Positions 1 to 11,514 of a DNA stretch of 64,000 bases are shown piece by piece. The notes beneath the pieces are model-generated. The model saw nothing but the letters and a program-made list of their open reading frames with translations. It searched no databases and was not told the DNA's origin. The number at the start of each line of letters is the position of its first letter. The stretch's first letter is position 1. Source of the stretch: Pteria penguin (taxonomy: Eukaryota; Mollusca; Bivalvia; Pterioida; Pteriidae). The DNA is taken from assembly GCA_035048485.1 (NCBI GenBank), contig CM068590.1:12756494-12820493 (forward strand), written 5' to 3'. The translations under genes were made by a program, and so were the position numbers.

Positions 1-928
1 ACTAATTTCACACGTATACAGTTTTGAAGCAGGGACGGCAAAGTGCATTGAAATACATGCAAATCGTTGGAGATTGTTAAGATCTGTATTCTGTAAAAGA
101 GGAATACTTTCTCTTGAATTTTGTTTTTCTTTCTTTTCCGTTGGTAATATGTATGTTTCTAAGTCAATAACAAAGCCGAAATTTTTCACGCATGTTAACG
201 GGGTTATCTGACATTTTGTTGTAGTGCCAAAGTATATCCTAGTCTTGTAAGGATTTGGAGAGGGGTGTATACATGTTCATGGCGTCCCCAGGGAATGTTC
301 GAAATATCGCATGCAGGGCGAGATCATAGAAGTCGATAGTCAATATATTGAATGTTATCGATGTTAAGATGCATAAGTTAAGTTGTTATTTGCATCCCAA
401 TTGTTTGGTAAATGAGTGGGGATATTTTTCTCGCGAGTGAAAGTGTAGTAAATGTAAAGACTCAACCGGCAAAGTGTTAACCAAAATATTTCTGGGGTGC
501 ACGTGCCAAAGAAAGGTGGTCGTATCCCGACTTCTCGTCACAAAAGATCATACTGGCATTCAAACCCACCATGCGATGGACATCTTTCAAAGTGTCCAGC
601 TTGTAAAGGTTATTTTTTTTTTTCGTGTAAGATTGGTTAGTTTTGATATTGAAATGCTGTGAACGCTGTGTTATGCCATAACCCTCAGCGAAATCATGTG
701 ATAAGCGCAGTACTCATTATCACCCAAGAAGAGGGGTGAGATCACGCAGACGTGTTTTAGAGACAAGGAAGGTAAATATATTTTACTACGTACATTTCAG
801 AGCAAAGGCGGTTTTGGCCATGGTGGCCTTAAGTTGGAATTATAGCCGTGGTGTAAAAAAAAGTTTAGAACCGAGGTGAATCTGTCCATGGCAGACTCAA
901 GTTGGAGTTAGCCGTAATTGCTTATGGT
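1..928. other. No recognisable gene
   Basis: AT-rich sequence with only short open frames that lack family motifs. I see no splice-bounded exon, repeat array or element terminus that I can name here. Confidence 0.5.
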
Positions 929-1110
929 TATTTAGCCAAGGTGGACATGATAGAAATTTAAAACAATTTTTTACATTTCCAAAGCGCACAAAATATCGGT
1001 ATATTTGTGCGACCCTTATGGTTATTTCGCCAAGGCGGACATAAAAAATGTGAAAAAAAAGCATTTACATTTCTAAAGCGCACAAAACATCGGTATGCTT
1101 GTAAGACCTT
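929..1110. repeat. Tandem duplication, about 90 bp, 2 copies
   Basis: Two diverged head-to-tail copies begin near 929 and 1016. Both carry cttatggttattt, then gccaagg(t/c)ggacat, a T/A-rich patch and catt(t/c)c(c/t)aaagcgcacaaaa. A weaker related piece lies just upstream (about 815-915). Confidence 0.7.
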
Positions 1111-1203
1111 TGGTTTGTGAATTTGCTAGATAATATGCCTTTCCAGCGAGCATGCATGGCCATTACTATTAAGGGCGTTATTATGATGTTATAACAATTT
1201 TCG

Positions 1204-1338
1204 AGCGCTTGGCTTGCGGCGCCGACGATCCGGTGTCGATTCCCGGGTTGCGCCACTATTTTAAAGAGGTTGGTTACCTCCTGCTTCCATGTCGCGATAA
1301 AATCGTTGAAAGCGACGTAAAACATCAATTAACCAACC
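1204..1338 (+). repeat. SINE-A copy, tRNA-derived, 5'-truncated
   Basis: Matches the SINE copies at 50140-50298 and 63308-63483 (which lie on the minus strand). Shared parts are a tRNA-like head with GCGCTTGGCTTGCGG and a B-box-like region, a body reading cctcctgcttccatgtcgcga, and a tail gaaagcgacgtaaaac followed by an aaccaacc repeat. The first part of the head (A box) is missing, so this copy is probably not transcribed. Confidence 0.85.
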
Positions 1339-1483
1339 AAATATACGTGTGTGAACTTGTGTAAAGCCAATATATTATTAACGTCACACTTATTCCTTTT
1401 GCAGCGCGGAGCTCGTAAAAAAGTTCCCCGCGGAGGGTTTGACTTAGTGTTATTATATATGTTTCGTCTGTATGTAAAGGCAT

Positions 1484-1605
1484 TCAAGGCGGATGTGGCT
1501 TGTCAAACAGGAGACGCTCACTCCCCCCCCCGGGCACCTGGTCTCGCCTCTGAATTTCATGGGTCCGTGAATGCCCACTGTGGTACATTGTTGTTAGTGC
1601 CATAG
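1484..1605 (+). pseudogene. 3'-end fragment of an RT-bearing element
   Basis: About 120 bp resembles the 3' end of the reverse-transcriptase element at 17447-17540: both contain caggaga(c/t)gctcact, a C-rich run and cgggcacctg(g/a)tctcgc. No coding domain survives. The pairing of the two copies is seen directly; assignment to that RT family is inferred from the downstream position in the 17-kb copy. Confidence 0.55.
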
Positions 1606-2149
1606 TCATGTGCTACCAGTTACTTTCGTATTTTATTTGTACTGGTGTTAATGGGCTTTTGCAGTTTAAATAATCATTTGAAAGCACATATTTTACTCGG
1701 CTTAATGTTTCAATTATAATTCGATACAAATAAGAAGCTGGAATAAGTAATTGAGACGGTTATCTGTCATGGACAAATTATTAGGGCAGTCAAGATGGAA
1801 CTCGTTAGTGATTATCCGATGTACATGTTAATCAATACTGTGACGGCTTACAAACGGGCCTATACATCTTGACACGCGATATCATTTTAATTAATGACGA
1901 GATAGAGAATGGGAAATGTGTCTGGGTAGGGGCAGCAATGTCAACGCGACTAAGTTGGCAGTCCCTGTGGCTAGGTTATATTCTAGGGAAGTCAATAGAG
2001 CTATTAGTTTTTCATAAAAAAATAGTAGGCCCGTCTGTATGTACAAGGTGTTAAGGACGGAAGTGTGGTATTGGATTTTTTTTTATTTGGGTGGGGGTTT
2101 CTCGGAGAAATGAGCAACACTTGCAGGTTGTACTTGCGACAGATTCTTT
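1606..2149. other. No recognisable gene
   Basis: About 540 bases with no identifiable coding or repeat structure. Confidence 0.45.
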
Positions 2150-2335
2150 TTCGTTTGAGTCCCGCTCTGGTTATGCCAGTGTCCTGTCTTTCGGATGAGA
2201 CAGTAAAAACTGAGGCCCCGTGTATGCTTGGCACATTAAAGATCCCTCACTGCTTCGGGTGGGTCCCTTGCAAAGGTCAAAATTTGTATGAGGCAGATGC
2301 TGTCACCATATACGTGAAATATTCGTGGTGTGCAG
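2150..2335 (+). repeat. SINE-B fragment lacking the tRNA head
   Basis: Matches the complete SINE at 44606-44877 from gagtcccgctctggt through tctttcggatgagacagtaaaaa, gatccctc, gcaaaggtcaaaatttgtatg and gtgaaatattcgtggtgtg. Most of the tRNA-like head and the (AATC)n tail are lost. Confidence 0.8.
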
Positions 2336-2484
2336 TATCCGCCAAAGGCATTGGACCGGCCGGACAAATTTTTGATCGGTCCGATCTGCGCCATTTAGTG
2401 CAGGACCGGGTTGTCCGGTGTTGTTTCCGTTATGTTTATTCCGAGTCGGCTAAATGCTTCATATCCTAGATAACAGCATAGCGT

Positions 2485-5400
2485 TTGGGCGTTCCGCAGG
2501 TCATTGATTTGTTTACAGTTTTAGTCGAAGGTCGAGTAGCTCGACGAGGTATGTCTTTCTCTGACACGTTAAAATATGTCGAGGGGACAATCCCCGGTAA
2601 AGCGCTGAAAAGAAAAGTGACAGAGCAACAAAGCGCTGAAAGTAAAAGCAAGCAATATGAGGAAAAACGGCCTGCAAGGCACTTTAACACAGCATGGCAA
2701 TTAGGCAGACCGTGGCTGATGTATAACCATTATAAAGATGTAATGACGTGTACATACTGTCCAGGAGAAATTCAACATCCATGATTTCAACTTCAAACCC
2801 GAAATCATCCAATCCATTTGTAAATGGCTGCTCCAATTTTTAAAAATCGACTGGTACGGACCATGACGTGTCAGTTTGCCACCAGCGTGCAGAACAGCTG
2901 CAGGAAGAGCACCTTCGGCCCTCAAACAGGCAGATAGTGACCGCCTGGCTGCAATGTTCAGAAATGCCCATGCTGTTGTCTAGAACAACAGATCATGACT
3001 TTGTATGATTAAATAAACTAGATGCGGCAAAAGGGCTGAACGTAGGACAGACATATAACAATGAAAAAGCATCCCTCGCCTTTACCAAATGCATCGCAGA
3101 GGCGGAAAGGAATGACATCATGAAATACTTGGATGATGTGAAGTTCTTATCTGTAATGGTGGATGGTTCTACTGATATTTCCGGTGATCAACAAGAGACT
3201 ATTTACCTACGCGTGACTAAAAACGGGAAAGTCAATGAGAAATTCCTTGCTCTATGGTCCGCTAAGAGTACTCGCTCTTCAGACTTGAAAGACTTTCTAC
3301 TCGACATATTTGACAAGTACGGAATAGAGAAAGGTATGAATAATAATAGGATGATATTCACTTGACTACAGTATATGTGCAAATCATATTTTTAATATAC
3401 ATAATACAGTATTATGAGTATATCATAAATATGATTTAAATGTCATTAAAACAAATTATTTCTGGCTCGATCATGTCGATGAATATTTAATATACAATCC
3501 ACAAAAATGTATGAAAACAATGGTTAACACCTGGTCCTGCTTTTTGGCAACATGAATGCAAGCTGCATCCACTAAATCGTGTAGCTACATACACGAGTCT
3601 TGACACCCTTGACAACATGCCATGCATGTAGAGTACGGCTTTTTTATCATCTGACATTAGTCATATGCATTGTGTCGTTTACACCTTTCTTTCAGGTGTG
3701 TATTAAAGTCTTTAAAATGTGCTAAGAATTTGAATTCGATTTACAAATATTAGTATTTGCATTTCATTTGATCATATTTCAGTGATGTATCATTTCAGAA
3801 TGAAAAGGGTGATAAGATGCAGATTCTGATGTTTTGTGGATCTGTCACTTTTTGTGGGTACATTGTGATTAGTTCTTGCTTTCAGACTGTTCTTGGCCTT
3901 TTGATGCGCCTCTCTATGAAACTTCAGAAACCAGAGTCCAATGTGTCTGAAAGCAGAGACTGGGTGAAGTCCACTATTGACTTCCTGGAGGATTTTAAAA
4001 CAAGGTAAACATAACACGAAAATGATGAGCAACATATTAATTATACATTTAATAAAATATACTGCAGGTTCACTTTTAGTATATCCTTACGATGAACAGT
4101 CTGAATGGTAGAAATGTGTAAACACTCAGCTTAATCACAAGACGGTAAAGATGGTATGGCCAGATTGCAAAGCAAATTCAAAACATTAACACAAAGGTTA
4201 ACAAAAATGTTGACAGGCAGACACACATCAATTCATAAGCCAGAATTGCTTTGCAATCCGACCAAAAATTTTATTTTAAACATTAGCTCTTGGAATTCTT
4301 GATATTACAACAGTGAATTGTCAGAGGCGCAAGAGGTTTTAGACACTGGTGTGTATGAAGGGATGCAACTGCGAGGAAACGCCTCTTTATCATACAGCAC
4401 AGGCATTATTGAGGAGTTTGTACAGGCATAGGTTTGACCTAGAGACCACTGGTTATGTGATTGCAGCAGCTAGCTGTCTACTGAATTTGAAATCTTGGCC
4501 TCTTCAAGACTCTGATGAGTTTAAAGGTGTTTCAGATTGTGGATGTTATTTCACAGTTTCTCGTGTTTATAGAATCAACTTGTTGAATAACATTTAGTTC
4601 TATTGCTGTTTTGTGCTTTTATGCATGATGCTTAATGAATAGTTACTTTCATCTTTGTGCTTAATGATATTCCATGTTTAATTTACGTTTCATTATGGTG
4701 TCTGATATACACATGTAATAGTACGAGTAGTATTTCAGGACACTTTGTATTGTGGGTAAGCAAGGTACAAGATAAAAAGATTTATATGGGTACTAATAAC
4801 AGGTACTACTGTATGAAAATGGTCCCTCTGCAAGTAGAAAATCGGCGATTTCTCTGTACACCGAGGCTTCGGCAAATAATCAGTGTTCGAGGATGTTGAA
4901 AGTATTTAGCCGGCGCTAGTTCGTTAGCAAGCGAGAAATGTCCAGCAGACGATTTAGATAGGGCGATTACAATGGGAGATCTTCTCCGCGCCAACGTCCA
5001 AAGCGTCGTCGCGGAAAATAAATCGCTCTTACAGTGACGTCGAGGCAACGGGCTCCGTAGGGCGTGTTTGAATTTCTTGGCTTCTAAGCTTGATCGCGGG
5101 ATTTTATTAGTTTGTTTTTTAAATTTTAATTTGTATACTTGTCAATAATTCACAAAATAACAAATAAAACTAAACGAAAACAATAATGAAATCCCGCGAT
5201 CGTGTTAAGGAGCTGGCAAAATCAAATATACCCTCACGGCGCCCATGGCGCCGAGGTCATGGTAAGTGCGATTTGTTTCCTGCCACGTTTTGGACGCCGG
5301 TGCGGAGAAGATCTCCCGCTGTAATCGCCCTATTTAGATCGTCTGCTGAACATTTCTCGCGTGCAAAATAATTAGCGCGGGAAAAAAGTGAGGGCCCAAC

Positions 5401-6185
5401 AAAGACTAAATACTTTTAACATTCTTAAACACTGGTTCCTTGCCAAAGTCCTCGGTGTACCGAGAAATCGCCGATTTTCCACTTTCAGAGGGACCATTTT
5501 CATACAGTGGGGGCATATTACATATCATGTATCTCAATCAAGTATCTTATCTGTAATGTAAAGACCGAAGTGAGTACATCATCATTTTCATGTTCATGTA
5601 TGTGTTGAATTTGAAATTCACACATTACACCATTTCTTGGTGTGGTGGTGGAACATTTCAGCCAAAGGTTAACACGGAGCTGCGCACCAACTCTTGGATC
5701 GGTCCAACTACAAGATACAGCAGGGGAGTGGGAGACCTGCAAAACAGTGTTGTATGAAAGGTAACTAAAGCAATGAAATAAAAATGGAATAAATAACATG
5801 CCATGTTCGATATTATTGCAGCAAGTAAATCCATACTTTTATTTACCGAGTCTGAATTTAAAACCATGACTTTGTTTAAGCTTCATAATATACAGTGTTT
5901 ACAATTTGTAAATATTGTATAAACATAATTGTAGTATACTTAAATTGTTGCAGGCATGGTGCCGACCTGAGGTTGAAGAACTGGAATGTCATTTTCGATG
6001 CAGATTTCCCTATCATCGTGACGATAATGGATCTTCTTTGTATTCCTCCAACAAGCGTCCAGTGCGAAACTACATTCTCGCAGATGAAGCTTATCAAGAC
6101 AAGCAGAAGGTACCGCTTGAGGACGAGCACCCTGAATGATCTCTTGACTGTTAAGTTGCTTAGTGTCCCAATCCAGAAGTTTTAA
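2485..6185 (+). pseudogene. hAT-family transposase gene (ZNF862/DUF4371-like), spliced and broken
   Basis: A cut-and-paste transposase or domesticated derivative. Segments in order: a TTF-type zinc-finger region (RHFNTAWQLGRPWL then CTYC near 2680-2765, with the H..H part near 2810-2890 in another frame); a DUF4371-like region at 2925-3335 containing LDAAKGLNVGQTY and VMVDGSTDISG (a catalytic-type D in VDGSTD); a short exon at 3886-4003 (LLMRLSMKLQKPES); another at about 4312-4530; and the hAT C-terminal dimerisation domain at 5955-6185 (LCIPPTSVQCETTFSQMKL). Plausible introns use gaaag/gtatga (3334), cttgctttcag (3885), caag/gtaaac (4004) and ttgttgcag (5954). Stops and frame shifts in the first two segments show decay. 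A 701-bp foldback sits in the last intron. Family is secure; exon edges are approximate. Confidence 0.8.
4808..5508. mobile_element. Foldback/MITE element with arms of about 300 bp
   Basis: The left terminus actgtatgaaaatggtccct is repeated inverted at the right terminus. Complementarity continues through aaatcggcgatttct, gcagacgat, gggcgattaca and gggagatcttctccgc to cgatcgcgggattt near the centre (about 5090 and 5190). Arms are roughly 85-90 percent alike by eye, separated by a short AT-rich loop. It has no coding capacity. No convincing target-site duplication is visible. It lies inside the last intron of the hAT gene. Confidence 0.85.
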
Positions 6186-6385
6186 ACAGAGAAGTCTGTA
6201 AATATTTGGCTGGTACGTAATATGGGAAAGTTTATTAAAATTTCTCTGTGCTTATAAAATTCAGTTACATTTTTATGTTATGAAAAACAGTCAATAAGGT
6301 GCCTAATAGGTAGACTCCCACTATTGAGTTCACTTGTCTAGTATTAACTTTGGAATTCAGCTGTCTGTCTGTTACACTTAAGCTC

Positions 6386-6460
6386 AGACTTTACAACAAA
6401 AACCCTTCATTTCTCATTGCAGACTTTTACAACAAAAACCCTTCATTTCTCATTGCAGAC
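6386..6460. repeat. 36-bp direct duplication with 3' splice-site-like ends
   Basis: Two adjacent near-identical copies of gactttacaacaaaaaccc...ttctcattgcag. Each copy ends in a pyrimidine-rich stretch plus CAG, so a 3' splice acceptor may have been duplicated. A short open frame follows to 6547 with AATAAA-like signals just beyond. Whether it belongs to the hAT gene is unknown. Confidence 0.6.
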
Positions 6461-6547
6461 AAAGTCCACACAGAGGCGCCATCTCCACTACAAGCGTCAG
6501 TCGTCAAGGAAAGAAGTGGTGGGCGTGCAAGATACCAGTATAAATAA

Positions 6548-7689
6548 TACTACTGTATTACATCTAAAAGGTAATAACACTGTATAAATAAAAATTGTTT
6601 CTTCTTTTAATTTTTCATAATGTTATCAGATTCTAATAGATATGGAAATTAGGAAATCGAAAAAGGGGGTAAAGAGAGGGTAGGTCAGGTAACCCTAAAC
6701 ATATATAGCATTTCTGGAAGATGTATTTTAGTATAAAATGGCGTCTAAAACTATTGGAAGATCCCTCACTGTCATTGACTGCTTCAGATGGGTCTATTGC
6801 ATTGGTACAATATATTAGACCATGTACAAGACCGGTATCATAATCAAGCAAGTGAAATAATCTTTGTGTGATTTTTGACAACAAATAAAGAAACAAAATA
6901 CAATAAAAAAATTAGTGATTTATTTCTCATGCAATTTGTTCGACAGTTTATATTTCAATGTAATGGCAATAATATATATGTAAAATACATTATTATGAAT
7001 ATGGTCATCATGAGATTGCATATAAAATTTACAAAATGGTATTATTGTGGGCCGGCACTAGCCGGCCCATCCTTTGATATAAGTTTGGGAAAGTTGCATG
7101 CGTTTCTGCGGTACAGCAAGGCCCCGCCCCCAGGATTTTACAGCAATGATAAAATTAGGTTTATATTCACTGCGGAGAGAGCATGTCTCACCTCGCTGAC
7201 CCAGTTTGATAGATTTATGTAAGCGTAGTGTCTTCGAGACTTTCACTGATTTTAGAATAAAATTTGTTGGAATATTTTCTGGGGATGGGTGTTACGACGG
7301 AAAGTCCCGAAAAAGTACGATTGACATTATTGTGTAGCTGTGCCGTAATAAGAAGTACACTTCTAGTCCGTACTAGTATCCGTTGTATTATAATTAATAA
7401 AACTTGAGAATATCGCTTCTTTTTATAGCAGTGGAATTCGAAGTACTCTACAATCTTCTCGTCACAACGATAAACAAACGTCTTGGTAGTTGTTGATGTG
7501 TAATGCTACTAAAAATAGCCAGTTATTTATAGATCTACACGTGTAGACGTGGTTTTCCCCAAATGTACATGTACAGCGGGAGACTTTGTAGAGATTACTA
7601 ATTTCATACTACCGTCAAGGTCAAAAGTGATAAGAGAGAATGATAGCGGATTCGTTTGACAAAATCGTCAGACTCACTATATCGCCTAA
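6548..7689. other. No recognisable gene
   Basis: AT-rich sequence. The only structure noted is a short palindrome gggccggcactagccggccc near 7050. Open frames here have no domain signature. Confidence 0.45.
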
Positions 7690-8760
7690 ACGAGTACGCG
7701 GACTTCTGTATTCGATTTAGAATTTCTAAGATGTAAATGAAGAAAATTCTTACCTTATTACTTTAGTTAGTGTGTATGTTTAAACTGCGAATAAGAAGTA
7801 GATAAAGCCTAATGTGTAACATTGTTTTAAAAATGGTCACAATGCCTCAATTGATTTTAATTACAGCTTGATTTTATTATGTTAATAATGTCAACGATTC
7901 CGTTTGAAAAGCGAAGTCGGATTTGTTGTGTTGGACCTTCTCTATCACAATATAAGATATGTTTTAACATTTAACTAGATATGGCAATTAACCATATCAT
8001 TAAAATATTGAAATTTCTTGTTATGATATGGAAATAAATAGAAAATATCTTTATATTGACACAGAAGTCCGCGTACTAGTTTTAGTTCTCGAGTCCGCCG
8101 TACATGTCCGTTTGAAACCGAAGTCTGCTTTTCCGAGTGATCGAGACCGCTGTCACACGAGGTAGACAAACCTTGTTTTATCGCCGATAAAGATGTCATT
8201 AAGCATAAATAAGAAGTATTTACATTTCTTTACACTTACACTATTCATAACAATTAAGTTTATGTTGTTGCTTATTAAAATTAGACGAATATTCGTCTTG
8301 ACATCCTAAGTCGGCCGTCGAAGTCCGCGTACTAGTTTTAGTGAGTTTGTAACAGATCAGTGCCTCAAATGATAAATTTAGGACTTAAGTTGTGAATATC
8401 TTCATTGATAAGAATAAACATGTCCATTACATGCGCGGATACAGAGGGAAGGGGTTTAGGGGGGTCTGGAACCCCCCCCCCCTGGAATCCGAAAATTTTA
8501 CCCCGAAAAAAGTAATATTTGGGCATTTTTGGGGTTTGAACCCCCCCCCCCTCGTCTAAGAGAAAAATTTACCTTTTTTGGTTGGACCCCCTCTGACAAA
8601 AATTTCTGGATCCGCGCATGCATTACAATGTCTGTAGAAAGTTTCACAAAGAAATATTTGGAACTTTTAGAGTAATCACTACTTTTCATTTTCAAGTCGG
8701 ACTTTCTCAAGTCCGCGTCGGCGTCCGCGTACTAGTTTTTTAGTGAGCGCCAGATGAAAA
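7690..8760. repeat. Dispersed repeat carrying gtccgcgtactagtttta motifs
   Basis: The motif gtccgcgtactagtttta occurs at about 8070, 8322 and 8726, and inverted with small changes at about 7692. The part from 8309 to 8760 (minus the MITE at 8430-8620) aligns with 47117-47350, including caaatgataaatttaggacttaagttgtgaatatc and gtagaaagtttcacaaagaaatattt. Possibly remains of a non-coding transposon; no ORF. Confidence 0.65.
8430..8620. mobile_element. 191-bp MITE with CATTA target-site duplication
   Basis: Terminal inverted repeats catgcgcggat(a/c)caga at both ends, with CATTA at 8425-8429 and again at 8621-8625. The homologous repeat at 47.2 kb has ccatcacaatg at the same place and no insert, so it is an empty site. 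The interior holds several C/G runs. Its right end, gcggatccagaaattttt read inverted, resembles the ggcggatctagaaattttt units at 37.6-38.0 kb. Confidence 0.85.
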
Positions 8761-9696
8761 GGCGAATGACTTTGATTTACGATTTCAGGCGAGAAGTATA
8801 ACGCTCAGCTTTTGAGTACACTTCGTATTGGAAGAAGAAGAAGAATTCAATTCAAATATGCTTTAAACATACCCATCCATATCGAAATTTACTTGAGAGT
8901 TCTTCAGTGTTCTTTAGAGTTCTTCATTTAGGAGGACCGTTAAACATGACATGTACTTCATAGTTCAATCTTCTGTTGCATTTCCAAAATGGGCCGTCTT
9001 TCCCCATACGATCGGATGCTTAGCTGGGTCCATGGCCATGCGGATTTGACCTTGTATATCTCGGGAAGTGCTTGGAGTTTTTAAATGAAATTTGGTGTCA
9101 TTGTACATTAATTCTTTATGTGTGAATGGGCGAAAGTCCGAAGCATCAAGTCCTTCATTGTTTTTGTTTGTTCTGTTCAACGCAGACCGTGTTTTTGTCA
9201 ATACTGATCCTAAACATTACACTCTTGGTGTGTGATCTCTTGGTGGATCACGACTTTATTACCTTTGATGTACTTGACCATGCAATTCCGACCTTGAGGA
9301 CTTTCAAGTCCTTTCATTTAATATTTGAAGCGCTTTCTTCATAAGCAAAATTATTATTCGGTTGCCTAAGTGACTTTCGGTTATTCATAGCCAATCGGAA
9401 CATCATCGCCATTTTTTACAAAAAAAAAAAAAACAAAAAAAAAAAAAAAAAACCCAAAAATTGTGTACGGAAATGGACGAGTTGTTACGATTGAATGAAT
9501 GGCCAATTATTTTTTACAATTGTTTATTATGGCAAGACGATTTTAAAACCTTAATTCTTGTTTATAAATTAAAACTTGAGAATAGTAAGATTACCAGTAC
9601 GGCCACACCATTACCACAAATTTAACCAGTAAAGGTTTGTTATCCCAGCAAACAGCCAGTTGCTTATAGATTTGTTGTTAAAAATAAATAGTAGAT
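8761..9696. other. No recognised gene; A-rich tract
   Basis: An A-rich run occurs at about 9420-9450. A minus-strand frame over 8965-9201 has moderately protein-like composition, but I recognise no family and no start codon. The sequence just before the SINE resembles a degraded 3' untranslated region. Confidence 0.4.
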
Positions 9697-9882
9697 TGAT
9701 TGATTAATTATTGTTTCACGTCACTCCACGATTATTTTACGTAACAGACTCTCCCGAAAAAGTGGGGGATCTTTTACGTGCCACGCCTACCGTGACATGG
9801 GACCTCGGTTTCACCGATGTGCACACGGCGGGAGTCGAACCCGGGACCTTTCGGTCACCTCATCCACTGAGCCCATCGGCTT
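9697..9882 (-). repeat. SINE-B copy with a different tRNA head
   Basis: Read on the minus strand, it has a tRNA-like head (ggctcagtggatgagg...gggttcgactcccg, A- and B-box-like), then accgaggtcccatgt, tggcacgtaaaagatccc, tggagtgacgtgaaaca and a tail ending in aatcaatcaat. The middle and tail match the 44.6-kb SINE but the head differs in sequence. Confidence 0.8.
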
Positions 9883-10202
9883 AAAAGAAATGAAATGGTA
9901 GATGATCTAACTAGTAATTTTAAAACTACATTTCCATACCAAATGCAGGCTAGTCCGTACGTCTCGCTATTGCCTTATGTACTTAATGGGCTAAATGAAC
10001 CAATTTTATAAACTATTAAAGCTGAAAAGGAAGTGATACTGGAAATTTAAAACATTATTTTGGGTTTTTTTTATTCTTTGCAGTTTTATCATCATCCCCT
10101 TCCGGCCCACATTTTGGTGCTTGTACCAAATTGTTTCTTGTATGTAAATTAAATATGTATAGATTTATAGAGTAATAAATATCATTATAATAACATTGTG
10201 CC

Positions 10203-10422
10203 TGTTTGGCTCAGTCGGTTAAGACGCTTTGCTCGTTGTCGAGAAGTCCCAAGTATGAGCTCAGCCAGTGGCATGCAGGTACTGTCTTTCGTACGAGACA
10301 TTTTAAACCAAGGCAGTGTCTAAATTTCTATATATTGCATCAGGTAGATCTAGATACTGTAACCGCATACATGAAATAATCATGGCATGCCGTGAAACAA
10401 GATTCAATAAATCATTTAATAT
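10203..10422 (+). repeat. SINE-B related copy, third head type
   Basis: A tRNA-like head ggctcagtcggttaagacgc is followed by a diverged SINE-B body (gtactgtctttcgtacgagacattttaaacc, gcatcaggtagat, catgaaataatcatggc, gtgaaacaagattcaataaatc). The A-box-like region is preserved; the B box is poor. Confidence 0.65.
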
Positions 10423-10588
10423 AATAACATCATTTCTTAATATTGTAGGTTTAAAACTAAGTGTATAATACAGGGAAAATTGTCCGATTGGGCTTGAATT
10501 GTTTTTTATTGTTATTAAATTGATATTTGTTGTGTTTAAGTTGTTTATTGAGTTATTGTTAGTATTACTTTTAAGTGAGGTGTGAAAG

Positions 10589-10987
10589 ATGGATGCACTT
10601 GTACATGAATCAAAGATATCTAGTTTGTGAAGTCTTTGTGGGTTTAAAATATGTATAAACAGCAGGTCTTATAATAAGGTTACTTATGTTGAGAAAATAA
10701 AAAGCGCTCCCAGTATAAATGTTACTCAAGACAGTAAGGATGTTCACCCTAATCGTATTTGTAATCCCTGTAGAACAAGAGTCAAATATGCGAAGCAAGA
10801 AAAGGAGAGTCTGTCTAGGTTTGTTGTATGGAATTCCACTCCTCATTCATCTGAGTGTGTGATATGTAAACCTGTCAGTAGGGGTAGAGCAAAAAGGTTT
10901 AAGCGTTGCAATGAGTCGGATGAGAATGAGTCTGAGTTGAAAAAAAGGTGCAATTGGATGTCTCCTACATTGATTGTACGAAAGTAA
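10589..10987 (+). pseudogene. RAG1L N-terminal zinc-binding region
   Basis: From ATG at 10589 a single frame reads to the stop at 10985, broken by one TGA at 10628-10630. The frame holds SLCGFKIC, then VHPNRICNPC and TPHSSECVICKPVSRGRAKR. These correspond to the RAG1 pattern of CxxCG, HPxRxCxxC and HxxxCxIC..SRG followed by basic residues. The TGA falls where RAG1 has the first cysteine of the CxxC pair, so a single TGT/TGC to TGA change would explain it. The basic tail after CVIC (RGRAKRFKR) is a likely nuclear-import or interaction segment. Confidence 0.85.
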
Positions 10988-11097
10988 AGTCTTCTGTTTC
11001 TGTCGATGAAACTTTGTTTGGAAGTCACTGTGATAATACTGACACAGCCCAGTCATGTGATTTTCATAATATTGTCATTCGGAGTACACCTGTTGAT

Positions 11098-11512
11098 AGA
11101 TTTTGAGATGTAGATATAGCTCAGACCTTTCTCTGTACTGTATGTAAAGGTGTGCCTTGTAAGCCTATCGTTACACCCTGTTGTATTTTTGTAAGGAATG
11201 TATTCATGGGTGGTTTTTAATTTCTTCTGCATGTCCATTGTGTAGAAGATTACATTATGTATTGAAGAAGGGGATTTATGTCCTTTGTCTGGACAGCTGT
11301 TACAAATGTTTGAAAGTTCAATGCATTAATGCAAATTGTACTCGCACTTGTATGTTGGAAAATTTTGACGAGCATGAACAAGCATGTGTACTGAAATCAT
11401 AACAAAAGATTGTTGACGTCTCTACTCGGCCAAAGGTTTAGAAATTGCCATTGTTTTCTGTCGGTGCAAAACACGTTATGCATAGACGGCTCAAGGCTAT
11501 CATTTCAGAAGT
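11098..11512 (+). pseudogene. RAG1L RING, ZFA and nonamer-binding-like segment
   Basis: The RING starts with FLCTVCKGVPCKPIVTPCC (frame shifted near 11184), continues as YFCKECIHGWFLISSACPLC and is followed by the ZFA-like VQCINANCTRTCMLENF then DEHEQAC (C-x4-C...H-x4-C). In vertebrate RAG1 the RING is a ubiquitin ligase and the ZFA helps dimerisation. After a stop at 11400 the same frame reads VDVSTRPKV, then a stop, then GAKHVMHRRLKAI. This sits where RAG1 has its GGRPR nonamer-binding motif and a basic helix. The RPK core is kept, but the glycines are replaced by ST. Confidence 0.8.
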
Positions 11513-11514
11513 AA

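Noticed and set aside
6755..6800. Possible SINE-B fragment (gatccctcactgtcattgactgcttc)
   Set aside because: Match too short and without neighbouring SINE features.
11181..11402. Stand-alone RING E3 ubiquitin ligase
   Set aside because: Flanking sequence on both sides continues RAG1-like domains in the right order; the ZFA follows directly.
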